Below are positions 15,087-23,642 of a DNA stretch of 37,952 nucleotides, one piece after another. The number at the start of each line of letters is the position of its first letter. Within the stretch, counting starts at the first letter, position 1. A program made the translations under genes and the position numbers. The DNA is taken from NCBI GenBank assembly GCA_016283775.1, contig JAEENL010000055.1, forward strand, positions 1 to 37,952, written 5' to 3'. Source of the DNA: Lachnospiraceae bacterium (GTDB taxonomy: Bacteria; Bacillota; Clostridia; Lachnospirales; Lachnospiraceae). The notes beneath the pieces were generated by a model. The model was not told where the DNA came from and searched no databases. It saw only the letters and a program-made list of their open reading frames with translations.

Positions 15087-15628
15087 ACTCCAAGCAATTC
15101 CTTTATGCATGCCTCTACATCGTTCATATCCGCTGTAGGTTCAAAACGGGCGACAACGTTTCCGTCACGGTCCACTACAAACTTTGTGAAGTTCCACTTT
15201 ATATCGGGCTTTTTGTCCCAATCGGGATCCTGCTTTGAGAACATGTCCACGAGGACGTTCTTCAAAGGATGCTCGCCAAAACCTTCAAAGCCCTTCTGTG
15301 ACTTGAGCCATGTATAGAGAGGAAGCTCGTTTTCGCCGTTTACATCGGACTTCTTCATCTGAGGGAATGTAGTGTTGTAATGAAGTGTGCAGAAATCATG
15401 GATCTCCTCATCCGTTCCGGGTGTCTGGCCGCCAAACTGGTTGCAGGGGATGTCAAGCACCTCAAGTCCCTTGTCATGATAGTCTCTGTAAAGCTTCTCG
15501 ATGGGCTCATACTGAGGAGTGAAACCACATCCTGTTGCCGTGTTTACCACAAGAATGACCTTGCCCTTGTAATCAGAGAGCTTAAGCTCATCGCCTTTAC
15601 CTGTTGTTACTGTGTAATCATAGATCAT
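15083..15628 (-). CDS. Glutathione peroxidase family protein (Cys type)
   Basis: Thiol peroxidase reducing hydrogen peroxide or organic hydroperoxides, in most bacteria with thioredoxin as donor. The 181 residues include the active-site VNTATGCGFTPQY with Cys34 (codon TGT, not selenocysteine), the catalytic Gln of CNQFGGQTPG and the Trp-Asn pair of IKWNFTKF. Length and motifs are standard for BsaA/GPx proteins. GGAGGTACGAT precedes the ATG. It is 19 bp downstream of the radical SAM gene and overlaps the membrane-protein gene that follows. Confidence 0.96.
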   Translation of the reverse strand: MIYDYTVTTGKGDELKLSDYKGKVILVVNTATGCGFTPQYEPIEKLYRDYHDKGLEVLDIPCNQFGGQTPGTDEEIHDFCTLHYNTTFPQMKKSDVNGENELPLYTWLKSQKGFEGFGEHPLKNVLVDMFSKQDPDWDKKPDIKWNFTKFVVDRDGNVVARFEPTADMNDVEACIKELLGV

Positions 15629-15647
15629 ATCGTACCTCCGTTTTCTT

Positions 15648-16739
15648 TTATGCGCCCATCAGCTGTTCCACAAGCGCGCGCTTTTCGTACAGCACACAGC
15701 CGCCGTTGTGGTCGTCGGAAAGGATGTCTCCGCTCCGTAAAGCCATGAACAATGGTGAATGCATTGCCTCGCGAAGCGAGGAATTTCTGATATTTACATC
15801 CGAGTACGGGGAGAACGGACAAGGTTCCGCTCCGCCGTGGGAATTGATGTGGAAAAATCCGCGTCCCGCCGCCACACATCCGCCGGAACTCTTTTCATCT
15901 CCGGGGAAGGAGATGTAGACCATCTCAGGATGCTCTTTTCTGAGTCTTGCGATCTCATTCTTAAGATATTCACGTTCTTCGTCTCCGGGTGCCAGTTCCT
16001 TACTGTCATCGGTGACCGGAACAAATTCAACAAAGATCACTGCTTTGCACCCTCTTGAAGAAAGCTCTCCTAGGAACTCCTCCGATGCAACTTCGCGTAC
16101 GTTTTCGGTGGTGACCGTCACTGATGCTCCAAAGATAAGTCCTCGTTTTTGCAGCTCATCCATGTTTTTTATCAGACGGTCATATATCCCTTCTCCTCTT
16201 CTTGCATCGGTTATATCCTTTTTTCCTTCGATGCTCATGATGGGGATGAGATTACGGCTCTTGTCAAATAGTTCAAAATAGCGGTCGTCCATAAATGTTC
16301 CGTTTGTGAATACCGGGAACAGTATATTTTTCTTTTTTCCGGCTGCCTCTATGACATCCCTTCGAAGCATCGGCTCTCCGCCCGCAAGAAGGATAAAGCT
16401 TATCCCGAGGTCATCGGCTTCATCAAACACCTTGAACCATTCCTCATCGGAAAGCTGGCTCACAGGCTCGGAGTCCACCGTCGCATGATTGCATCTGGAA
16501 TAGCATCCTGCGCAGTGCAGGTTGCATTTGCTTGTAATGCTCGCTATAAGGAACGGAGGGATATGCTCACCGTTCTTTTCAGCCTTTTTACGTTTTGCGG
16601 AAGCAGTTGCGCTGGCCTTTGCAAACCCGAGCATGAAGGCGCTCTCTCTGGGATTTTTGAGAGTCGCTTTTACAGCATCCGCAACGACGCGCTCAACGCC
16701 TTTTGTCATGTATTCCTGTATATCAAATTCTTTTTCCAT
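15648..16739 (-). CDS. Radical SAM protein of unknown substrate
   Basis: A 363-residue protein. The iron-sulfur motif C-N-L-H-C-A-G-C is at residues 72-79, with a further Cys83. The partial TIM barrel shows the SAM-binding LAGGEPMLRRD and FTNGTFMD. The C-terminal 110 residues contain a few Cys (GGCVAAGRGFF, EPCPFSPYSD, GGCVLYEKR) in the manner of a reduced SPASM/twitch region, so an auxiliary cluster is possible. An N-terminal helical extension (1-60) resembles that of radical SAM proteins in Lachnospiraceae/Clostridia annotated only as such. No precursor peptide was seen nearby. It lies between nitroreductase and glutathione peroxidase. Confidence 0.93.
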   Translation of the reverse strand: MEKEFDIQEYMTKGVERVVADAVKATLKNPRESAFMLGFAKASATASAKRKKAEKNGEHIPPFLIASITSKCNLHCAGCYSRCNHATVDSEPVSQLSDEEWFKVFDEADDLGISFILLAGGEPMLRRDVIEAAGKKKNILFPVFTNGTFMDDRYFELFDKSRNLIPIMSIEGKKDITDARRGEGIYDRLIKNMDELQKRGLIFGASVTVTTENVREVASEEFLGELSSRGCKAVIFVEFVPVTDDSKELAPGDEEREYLKNEIARLRKEHPEMVYISFPGDEKSSGGCVAAGRGFFHINSHGGAEPCPFSPYSDVNIRNSSLREAMHSPLFMALRSGDILSDDHNGGCVLYEKRALVEQLMGA

Positions 16740-16808
16740 TGGTATTTCTGTGCTCCATAGTCATTTCTGTCGTGCAAGGGGCGTCATCCTCACGCGTCTT
16801 TTAGCAGT

Positions 16809-17333
16809 TTAAATGCAATATACGTAGTTCTCTTTTCTGGGAGCGGCCTCTCTTGCGGGTGCCGCCGCATATCCGAGAGCACAGTGCCCTATTCCTTCGT
16901 ACTCGCCCTCGACCCCAAGACGCTTCAGGATGTTTTTTCCAAAATCGGACTCAAACTCTTCCTTTGCCCTGTGGATCCAGATATTTGCAACTCCGAGACT
17001 CTCAGCGGCATTCATAAGATTTCCGATAACAAGAGAACCGTCGTAAACGTGTGTCACAATGTCCTTCCTTGCAAGGACGATAAGGATCACAGGCGCGCCG
17101 TAGAAAGGATCGACACCTTCGGGAATTCCCGCGATCTTTCTGTTTTCTTCAGATATCTCGTCACGAAGCTTTTTGTCGGTGACAGCGATAATGATGGGGC
17201 TCTGCTTGCCCATGCCCGTCGCGGCATATGTTCCGGCTCTGAGGATCGCTTTGAGCTCCTCTTCCTTTACCATGTCGGGCTTAAAGTTTCTGCAGCTTCG
17301 TCTGCTTTCAAGTACCTTGAGTGTTTCGTTCAT
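16809..17333 (-). CDS. Nitroreductase family protein
   Basis: FMN-dependent NAD(P)H oxidoreductase of the nitroreductase fold. The 174 residues begin with the flavin-binding L-E-S-R-R-S-C-R-N-F segment, followed by ILRAGTYAATGMGKQSP (phosphate binding), the YGAPVILIVLA strand, GNLMNAAESLGVANIWI and the GHCALGYAAAPAREAAPRKENYV tail. Substrate is unknown. AGGAGG is before the ATG and the gene is 36 bp after the lipase gene, so probably cotranscribed. Confidence 0.94.
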   Translation of the reverse strand: MNETLKVLESRRSCRNFKPDMVKEEELKAILRAGTYAATGMGKQSPIIIAVTDKKLRDEISEENRKIAGIPEGVDPFYGAPVILIVLARKDIVTHVYDGSLVIGNLMNAAESLGVANIWIHRAKEEFESDFGKNILKRLGVEGEYEGIGHCALGYAAAPAREAAPRKENYVYCI

Positions 17334-17369
17334 TTCATGTCCTCCTTGTGAGCATGTTGATTTGTAGGT

Positions 17370-19004
17370 TTACAGTTCCGATATCATATTTGCAAGTTCC
17401 AGATAAAACGGTTTTATGTTGATCCTCTTTGTGAGACCGCCCTGTAAGGACATATGGTCTCCTCGGAATGTGGGCATTACATACCAGAAGCCCGGCATGA
17501 GTTTTTCACCGCCCACATATTTCTTTTCGGGGGCTCCGAACGGTGCACCTGCAGATATCTCGTTCACAAGTCCGTCATTTGAGCGCCATGACTCGTCGAT
17601 CACAAATCCGCCCCTGGTCCGTCCCGTGTAATGACTCATTCTCACGGCACCTTTCATGAAGATATTCTCAGTTATCGCAGGGTCGGGTGTCACGCTTCCG
17701 TCCGCTCCCATGATCGATGATGAGCACGGATATGCGAAATAATACACATCATCAAAGGTCGTTATCCGCTTATTAAGTGCGAGCGCATTATCTATATGCA
17801 TATCAAAGGCCGCATAATCCCAGGAAGCCCTTCCGTCAGGCTCTGCTTTTGTTGCCCTTGATACAGCTCCGCTGTTTTTCTCATATTTCTCCGAGACCTT
17901 TACGGCAGAAGGATCAAAGCCGGGGTCTTCATACATATCATAAGCCGTGGTGCCGTTTGTGGGAGCTGCGAGCGTAACGACGGCAAGGATATTGTCCCCG
18001 TTTCCGCCTTTAAAAAACGGTGAAAGCTCATCTTCTTTTGTTACTGCCCTTTCCTCTTCGGAGCCGTTCTTTAAAACTTCCGAAAAGAGTCTGATCGTCG
18101 CTCCGCCAAAGGAATGCCCTATCAGAGCGACCTTTGATGTTTCAAAGCCTTCCATGAGCGCATTTCCCGTAAAATCCCGGCCGAAGCGTTCATGTCCCGC
18201 AGCCCTGCTGTGAGCTTCGCCGTAGTCGACTCTTGTTCCCGTGAGCTGAGCATACAGTTCACATGCCCTGTCCCATGCACTTCCTGTGGGATCCACAGAC
18301 GCCGCATAGCTTTCATAGCCATGGTCGTTAAGATATCTTACGACACTGCCCCCTGACAGTCCCCAGTATGGGAAGAATTCATTCTGGAGATCGTAACTGC
18401 CCCAGCCCGAAAGGCCATGAACAAATACATATTTCACGTCGGTAACAGGAGTTTTCTTATATCCGGCCATTCCGGACAAAACATTCACCACTGCCATAAG
18501 AACCATCATCCACAAGGCAGCCGCCTTGGTCCCGATCTTTTTCACCCTGAAAAAAGGGTGAGGGCCGTCCGTTTTCCCGGTTGCGTTAAGAAAAAGCATC
18601 ACGCATCCGTAAGCGACTGTAAGTGTCGCAGGTAACAGCATCCATGGGAACGGAGCCTTGTCTTCCGCAAGCCTGTATGAAAGCACTGAGATCACCGGGA
18701 TAACAAGTCGATGCAGCAGGCGCCCTCCAGAAGTAAACAGTTCCTTTGCTGTTCCGCTCTTAACGATCAAAAGCAGCCAAGTCACAAAGCACGTGATCAC
18801 AAGCCCGCTCACGGACAGAAGCCTTAACACTTCCACAAAAGCTTTCTGCCCTAATATCACCAGAAGCAGCGAAGAAACACACGTGAGGAGATTTGCGATC
18901 ATGTCATAATGCGTAAAACCCCTTTTCCCGTCCGCATCTTTACGGGCCCTTGCAAAAGCAGCCAATTCAAGTATCACTATGAGGAGATTGAGGATCCTTG
19001 CCAT
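17370..19004 (-). CDS. Membrane-anchored lipase of family I.5 type
   Basis: A 544-residue two-part protein. Residues 1-180 contain about six hydrophobic helices (near 1-17, 34-52, 58-80, 98-113, 119-139, 161-179). From about 188 an alpha/beta hydrolase resembles the large staphylococcal/Geobacillus lipases: oxyanion region FVHGLSGWG, the lid region ending in WDRACELYAQLTGTRVDYG, nucleophile Ser298 in GHSFGG, the acid in SNDGLVN and the base in GDHMSLQG. His265 and His271 match the zinc ligands of family I.5. A consensus promoter precedes it and it heads a likely six-gene unit. The membrane domain fused to a normally secreted lipase is unusual. Confidence 0.9.
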   Translation of the reverse strand: MARILNLLIVILELAAFARARKDADGKRGFTHYDMIANLLTCVSSLLLVILGQKAFVEVLRLLSVSGLVITCFVTWLLLIVKSGTAKELFTSGGRLLHRLVIPVISVLSYRLAEDKAPFPWMLLPATLTVAYGCVMLFLNATGKTDGPHPFFRVKKIGTKAAALWMMVLMAVVNVLSGMAGYKKTPVTDVKYVFVHGLSGWGSYDLQNEFFPYWGLSGGSVVRYLNDHGYESYAASVDPTGSAWDRACELYAQLTGTRVDYGEAHSRAAGHERFGRDFTGNALMEGFETSKVALIGHSFGGATIRLFSEVLKNGSEEERAVTKEDELSPFFKGGNGDNILAVVTLAAPTNGTTAYDMYEDPGFDPSAVKVSEKYEKNSGAVSRATKAEPDGRASWDYAAFDMHIDNALALNKRITTFDDVYYFAYPCSSSIMGADGSVTPDPAITENIFMKGAVRMSHYTGRTRGGFVIDESWRSNDGLVNEISAGAPFGAPEKKYVGGEKLMPGFWYVMPTFRGDHMSLQGGLTKRINIKPFYLELANMISEL

Positions 19005-19048
19005 ATTTCAGCCCTTTCCGCTCATTCGCGCCATTTATGTTTGACACC

Positions 19049-19077
19049 ATTATATTGCGCACAATCTATTTTGTCAA
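19049..19077 (-). promoter_or_regulatory. Strong promoter of the lipase-to-ohrR gene run
   Basis: TTGACA (19072-19077) and TATAAT (19049-19054) on the minus strand with 17 bp between them. Both hexamers are exact consensus, about 45 bp upstream of the lipase start. Gaps to the genes that follow are 36, 69, 19 bp and then overlaps or 15 bp, so readthrough to ohrR is possible. Confidence 0.85.
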
Positions 19078-19101
19078 GAAAAAATTTGTCTGTGTCAGGG
19101 A

Positions 19102-19353
19102 TCAATGCCAGTAAGGCTTCTGATCTTTATGGCTGTAGCCTTTCATTTTCTCCCTGAAGCCACTGACGATCACCTCATATTTTGACAGGACACCGCTTTT
19201 CAGCGTCCCCTGTTCACGCAAGTCATTCAGTCTCGCTTCAAGCTCCTTCAGATCGTCCTGCGCATTATCCTTGTAGTTGTTGGACATGTTCATTTCCAGA
19301 CGTTCGATGATCCTATCCAGTTCCTTTTCAGCTTTTGATCTAAATAATCCCAT
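19102..19353 (-). CDS. Small charged helical protein of unknown function
   Basis: An 83-residue hydrophilic protein, mostly Lys, Glu, Asp and Arg with no membrane segment. Residues 5-50 have heptad-like Leu/Ile spacing (AEKELDRIIERLEMN, LKELEARLNDLREQG) and probably form a helical hairpin or coiled coil. I do not recognise the family. GAAATGGG is directly before the start and the gene lies 29 bp after the LuxR-type response regulator, on the same strand, so it is likely part of that unit. Confidence 0.75.
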   Translation of the reverse strand: MGLFRSKAEKELDRIIERLEMNMSNNYKDNAQDDLKELEARLNDLREQGTLKSGVLSKYEVIVSGFREKMKGYSHKDQKPYWH

Positions 19354-19382
19354 TTCAGGCCACGCCTTTCTTCCCCTGCACT

Positions 19383-20030
19383 TTAGTTATTGCCTTTCTT
19401 CCCGGTCAGATAATACACCGCAAGGGCCGTTCTGTGTGACAGATTTTCTTTCGACAGTATGTTTGTTATATAGTTCTTGACAGTCCCCTCGGAAATAAAG
19501 AGTTTTGATGCGATCTCTTTATTTGAAAGCCCTTCCGCCACAGCTTTCACTATGTCAAGCTCTCTTTCCGAATACCCTGACGCATCAAATCCGTTTCGTG
19601 GAAGGCTTGTGTTCAGGTTATTGTTTGTAAGCGACTCCAGTATGCTTCCCTCCATCACGCCGGTTCCGTTGTAGACGGATCTTATCATCTGCTTCAGATG
19701 GTCGGGAGTATGGTTTTTTATGAGATATCCCTTTGCCCCGCAAAGGAGCGCCTGCCTCACAAGCTCGTCATCGTCAAAGGTCGTGAGTATGAGCACCTTT
19801 CCCAGGTCGTGCTCAGCAATATATTTTGTGGCTTCTATTCCGTCCATCACAGGCATCTGGATATCCATGAGAAAAACATCGGGCCGCTCCTTTTCGGCGA
19901 GTTCTATGGCCTCACGCCCGTTTGCAGCGCACCCTATGACCTCAAAATCATCGTCGACCTCAAGGATTATCTTCATGCCATCGCGGACGAAATCGCTGTC
20001 ATCCGCTATTATCACCCTGATCTTATCCAT
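19383..20030 (-). CDS. NarL/LuxR-family response regulator
   Basis: A 215-residue regulator with a receiver domain (Asp56 in FLMDIQMP, partner acidic residues at ADD near residue 10, Lys in LIKNHT) and a LuxR helix-turn-helix at about 150-212 (YSERELDIVKAVAEGLSNKEIA, then the recognition helix EGTVKNYITNILSK). It is encoded 29 bp after its histidine kinase and downstream of the ABC-2 exporter genes, the order found in exporter modules that sense their own substrate. A TGACT-N2-AGTCA palindrome before the ATPase gene is a candidate target. Confidence 0.95.
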   Translation of the reverse strand: MDKIRVIIADDSDFVRDGMKIILEVDDDFEVIGCAANGREAIELAEKERPDVFLMDIQMPVMDGIEATKYIAEHDLGKVLILTTFDDDELVRQALLCGAKGYLIKNHTPDHLKQMIRSVYNGTGVMEGSILESLTNNNLNTSLPRNGFDASGYSERELDIVKAVAEGLSNKEIASKLFISEGTVKNYITNILSKENLSHRTALAVYYLTGKKGNN

Positions 20031-20059
20031 GATCTTGTCTTTACCATCCTCCTTAAAGA

Positions 20060-21217
20060 CTATTCAAGCGGCAGGAGCATCTTTACCGCAAATCCTATCT
20101 CTGTCGCAAAATCTATGGTTCCGTTTGCGGCCCGCACTCTCTGTCGCATCCCGGATATTCCCATCCCGTCTTCAAAATGCGGGCACCCCTTGCCGTTATC
20201 CTTTACCGTACATCTTACCATCTTGTTCATGACGACGATATGTATATCTATATGCTGACACTCTGAATATTTCATGGAATTTGTAACTGCTTCGTATGTA
20301 TTGTCCAATATCACTTCCCAGACGGTATCACTTATCTGCGCCGTATCGCCTTCCACGCTCACCTCGGCCTCTACGCCTTTGTCCTCGCAGTCCTCACACA
20401 GCTTGTACAGCTCCAGCATTGCCAGTTCTTTTTTCTCGGGCCTTTCTTTCCTGAGGATCCCCCTTATCTCGTCCATCCCGCTTCTGAGCTGGTCTATCAC
20501 AGCCTGGATCATTTTGCCGGATCTTTCTTGGTCCTTCTCCATAAGGACCTTGGCGCCCTCAAGCTGATATATGGAGCCGTTTATGCTGTGCCCCAGCTTG
20601 TCATGCAGCGTCTGTGACAGCTTTGCTCTTTCCTCGAGGATCTGATTTTCCGTCTTCAGTACGTTGCGTCTGAGCTGTGCTTTTACGGCATATTCCGTTT
20701 CCCTCATATCTCTCTTTAAGCTCTGCTCCTGCACCATATCATCCATCATCCGTTTTTTGTATTCCCTGATGATGCGATCGTGTTGGATGTAGATGATCGA
20801 AAGCAGGCTTATCATCAGGATCCTCGGTATGACACCAACGGGATTTTGTATGAACACAAGAAAAAGCGGAACAAAATAGAACGGCACAGGAATGCCGGGA
20901 AACTCAGACATTACCTCATAGACCAGAAACGGGAGAAGCAGAAGGAAGCACATCCCGCCCGTTACACAGAGCACCGTCAGCAATACGGCAGCCGCAAAGA
21001 GCATCAGAAGCCTCATTTTCCCGTTCAGCATTTCCTTAAGAGAAACGATGCCAATGAAAAGCGACACAAACAGGAGTACCTGCAAAGATACTCCTGTCCC
21101 TTCCGGATCGTATATTTCATCCATACCGGTCTTTGCCATGATGCAGCATACCGATATGACAAGCATCATAACTATCCTGACCGCGGAAAAATAGTTGTCC
21201 TTAAAATGATCTGTCAT
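20060..21217 (-). CDS. NarL-type sensor histidine kinase (HisKA_3)
   Basis: Membrane histidine kinase partner of the LuxR-type regulator. From the ATG at 21217 the protein is 385 residues, with five to six hydrophobic helices in residues 8-145 and no clear extracellular sensor, a linker coiled coil (150-200), phosphoacceptor His205 in TLHDKLGHSINGS, and a HATPase domain (DNTYEAVTNSMKYSEC, DNGKGCPHFEDGMGISGMRQR). The longer frame to 21337 lies within the upstream permease gene and has no ribosome site, so I use the internal start, although the ribosome site there (AAGAGA) is weak. Confidence 0.92.
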   Translation of the reverse strand: MTDHFKDNYFSAVRIVMMLVISVCCIMAKTGMDEIYDPEGTGVSLQVLLFVSLFIGIVSLKEMLNGKMRLLMLFAAAVLLTVLCVTGGMCFLLLLPFLVYEVMSEFPGIPVPFYFVPLFLVFIQNPVGVIPRILMISLLSIIYIQHDRIIREYKKRMMDDMVQEQSLKRDMRETEYAVKAQLRRNVLKTENQILEERAKLSQTLHDKLGHSINGSIYQLEGAKVLMEKDQERSGKMIQAVIDQLRSGMDEIRGILRKERPEKKELAMLELYKLCEDCEDKGVEAEVSVEGDTAQISDTVWEVILDNTYEAVTNSMKYSECQHIDIHIVVMNKMVRCTVKDNGKGCPHFEDGMGISGMRQRVRAANGTIDFATEIGFAVKMLLPLE

Positions 21218-21243
21218 TCTTAAGTATTCTCTTTGAGGATCCC

Positions 21244-22503
21244 CTATTCGTCGGAGTTCCTCAGTTTCAGGCCGACACTTCCAAGTCCTGTGAAAACTAC
21301 CATGTAAGCTACCGTTACACATAATATCACAGTCCATGCCCCCTTGTCACGCAAAAACAGCATCACCGTTCCGTCCATGAACCATTTCTGCGGCATGATC
21401 GCGGACAGGGACTGAATAAATCTGGAGGTCCCTCCGATGGGGAAATAAAGCCCGGATATCATGCTGGACAGGCACCACACCGTAAATGCGGTAACGGTCG
21501 CCCCCATGATGTTTCCGACAAGCACTCCCGAAAACAGCGTAAATGTGCAAAAGATGAGTCCCAGAAGGAATGTCATGACGCAAAGGCTTATCCTGTCGAC
21601 TCCGATCCTGTCCTGATCTATGAACAACGTGCAAATACTGAACACGACCGAAAGTATCAGGGAGATCACCACACCCGAAACAAACTTGGCGCCGAAATAT
21701 GTTATTTCGCTCGTACCCGCGAGCCTTATCCTCTTTATGACATCGTTGCTCAGTTCCTTTATGATCGTCGATGCAAGGATCACTCCTGTAAGGATATAGC
21801 CCAGAGTCATGAAAACATATGCATACCCGAGATTTGACTTCTGGTCGGTCTGAATCTTTGTAAGGTTTTTTTCATCGTTTCCCGAGAGCATTCTGACAGT
21901 CTTCCGGGGAGCGGCCTCGTCCATATCCAGAAGCAGCTCCGCTGTCGTTTTACCCGTGCGTTCGGAAACAGCCGCTGCCGTGTGCATCTTTTGCATGATA
22001 TACAAGAGCTTTTCCTCAAGTAACTCTACACGCTCGTCCTCCGACATGACATATACCGTGAGAGCCTTGTCATATTCACCTTTTTTTATGTGTTTGTCAA
22101 AATCCCTGTCTATGTAGACAGCCGCTCCCATACGGTCGTCCTGACCGTCTTCAAGCACTTTTTTATCGGCATCCGCTTGTGTCATTTCACCGTTTTTGCT
22201 GCGTCCCACCTTGAAAAGCCCGGACCTTGCGATCTTGTCCAGCATGTGATCGCACAGCTTGCTTTGCGAAGCGTCGTATACCTTCACGACACACTTTGAA
22301 TCACTTGCAAAATAGGCAACCTTTTCATCCTTGCTCTCCAGTTCCACAACGCCCATGTCCACATTGTAGCTGTAGTAATAGGACTGGTTCTCGGTCTGGA
22401 TGTTCAGCATAACGGTGGCAAGTACCGGAAAACATATCGCGCAGAGCCAGAAGCCCACATTCCTGAAAAGAAGCTTTAATGTAGTTTTTATTATCCTGAT
22501 CAT
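21244..22503 (-). CDS. ABC-2 type transporter permease
   Basis: A 419-residue permease: one N-terminal helix (about 15-33), a long extracytoplasmic region (about 35-220, rich in charged residues, VYIDRDFDKHIKKGEYDKAL) and a C-terminal block of five helices with the ABC-2 signature around FVSGVVISLILSV. The organisation matches YhgE/YhaP-like ABC-2 permeases of bacteriocin or lipid exporters. Start overlaps the second permease gene by 4 bases. It follows the second permease and is followed by the sensor kinase. Confidence 0.92.
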   Translation of the reverse strand: MIRIIKTTLKLLFRNVGFWLCAICFPVLATVMLNIQTENQSYYYSYNVDMGVVELESKDEKVAYFASDSKCVVKVYDASQSKLCDHMLDKIARSGLFKVGRSKNGEMTQADADKKVLEDGQDDRMGAAVYIDRDFDKHIKKGEYDKALTVYVMSEDERVELLEEKLLYIMQKMHTAAAVSERTGKTTAELLLDMDEAAPRKTVRMLSGNDEKNLTKIQTDQKSNLGYAYVFMTLGYILTGVILASTIIKELSNDVIKRIRLAGTSEITYFGAKFVSGVVISLILSVVFSICTLFIDQDRIGVDRISLCVMTFLLGLIFCTFTLFSGVLVGNIMGATVTAFTVWCLSSMISGLYFPIGGTSRFIQSLSAIMPQKWFMDGTVMLFLRDKGAWTVILCVTVAYMVVFTGLGSVGLKLRNSDE

Positions 22504-23600
22504 GCCTTTTCACTCCTTACCTTGCCGATAAACACAGTCAATGCCGTAAACACCACGCACATCGAAGCCGAAATACCAAGCGATCTCACAATATAGTCAC
22601 TGTGCCCCATGCAGGACAGCTCCACAAGAGATCTGTTTGCGTAATAGATCGGAGACAGGTTTTTTAAAAGTCGTGAATGAGAAGAAAACATATAAGTCTC
22701 AAAAGATCCTCCGAAAAAGCCCATAAGCCAGATGATGGTAAATGTGATGATGACCGTTGCCGCAACACTGTCAGTCAGTGAATATACCATAAGCTCCATG
22801 GCAAGTGTCCCAAATATCAGCATAAGGATTATGACCGCTGACAGAACGGGGTCTCCCCATTTCACACCGCTGAATGCGACAAGGATGATCACGGACAGCA
22901 GCAGACCGACCGATACCGCTCCCGTAACAGACAGGAGTTTTGCAAGGTATATCTTTGTGTTTGATATGTTTGAAACCATGAACCTCCGCTCGATCCTGTT
23001 TTTCTTTTCCTGTGAAAGGAAAGCCGCGCCGCAGACTATCGAAAACGAAGCAAAGTAAACTATCTCAATGATCCCGTAATAGTCAGCGGAGTCTATGGCA
23101 GGAACAAACTCCGGATGCTCCGTGTGTATTTTTGCACTCTCCTCTCCGGCCCCTTCCAAAGGCGTTCCCAATGCACTTAAGTATGCCGTGTCGGTCGCTT
23201 CCTCAAAGGCCTGAGTGAGAGAGTATTCAAGAATATAACCCTGCAGCTTTGAATCCTTTATTTCATAGACGGTATAGCCGTCTTTTGAAAAATCCACAAA
23301 ACCCGCCAGATCGTTTTTTCGTATCAGTTCCTCGGGATCACCTTCCTTGTACTCCAGGAGCGTTATCCCGTTCTTTTCAAAATTCTCTTTTATAAGCTCG
23401 ATGCTTTTCTCAAAGTCGCACCCCTCTTCCAGTCTGTATGCGGCTTTGAACTTATCCACTCCCTCATAAGACTTCATGAACGAGTTGAAAGCGCTGATGA
23501 GGATGGATGCCACAAGAGTAGGCCCGAGAACATATATCAAAATGGTGAGCGGACTCCTTAGCATCAGCTTTATGTTGTTTTTTATCATGTAAAAGATCAT
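22500..23600 (-). CDS. ABC-2 type transporter permease
   Basis: A 366-residue permease paralogous in layout to the neighbouring one: N-terminal helix (about 10-32), extracytoplasmic domain (about 35-175) and six C-terminal hydrophobic segments from about 180. I use the ATG at 23600 since AGAGG lies eight bases upstream; the frame from 23636 begins close to the ATPase stop and lacks a site. With the sister permease it would form a heterodimeric channel powered by the upstream ATPase. Confidence 0.9.
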   Translation of the reverse strand: MIFYMIKNNIKLMLRSPLTILIYVLGPTLVASILISAFNSFMKSYEGVDKFKAAYRLEEGCDFEKSIELIKENFEKNGITLLEYKEGDPEELIRKNDLAGFVDFSKDGYTVYEIKDSKLQGYILEYSLTQAFEEATDTAYLSALGTPLEGAGEESAKIHTEHPEFVPAIDSADYYGIIEIVYFASFSIVCGAAFLSQEKKNRIERRFMVSNISNTKIYLAKLLSVTGAVSVGLLLSVIILVAFSGVKWGDPVLSAVIILMLIFGTLAMELMVYSLTDSVAATVIITFTIIWLMGFFGGSFETYMFSSHSRLLKNLSPIYYANRSLVELSCMGHSDYIVRSLGISASMCVVFTALTVFIGKVRSEKA

Positions 23601-23642
23601 GTCCTGTCCCTCTTTGTCTGTTGATCTGCATTTCACCGTGTT

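Noticed and set aside
15083-15628. Selenocysteine in the glutathione peroxidase
   Set aside because: The active-site codon is TGT (Cys34), with no in-frame TGA.
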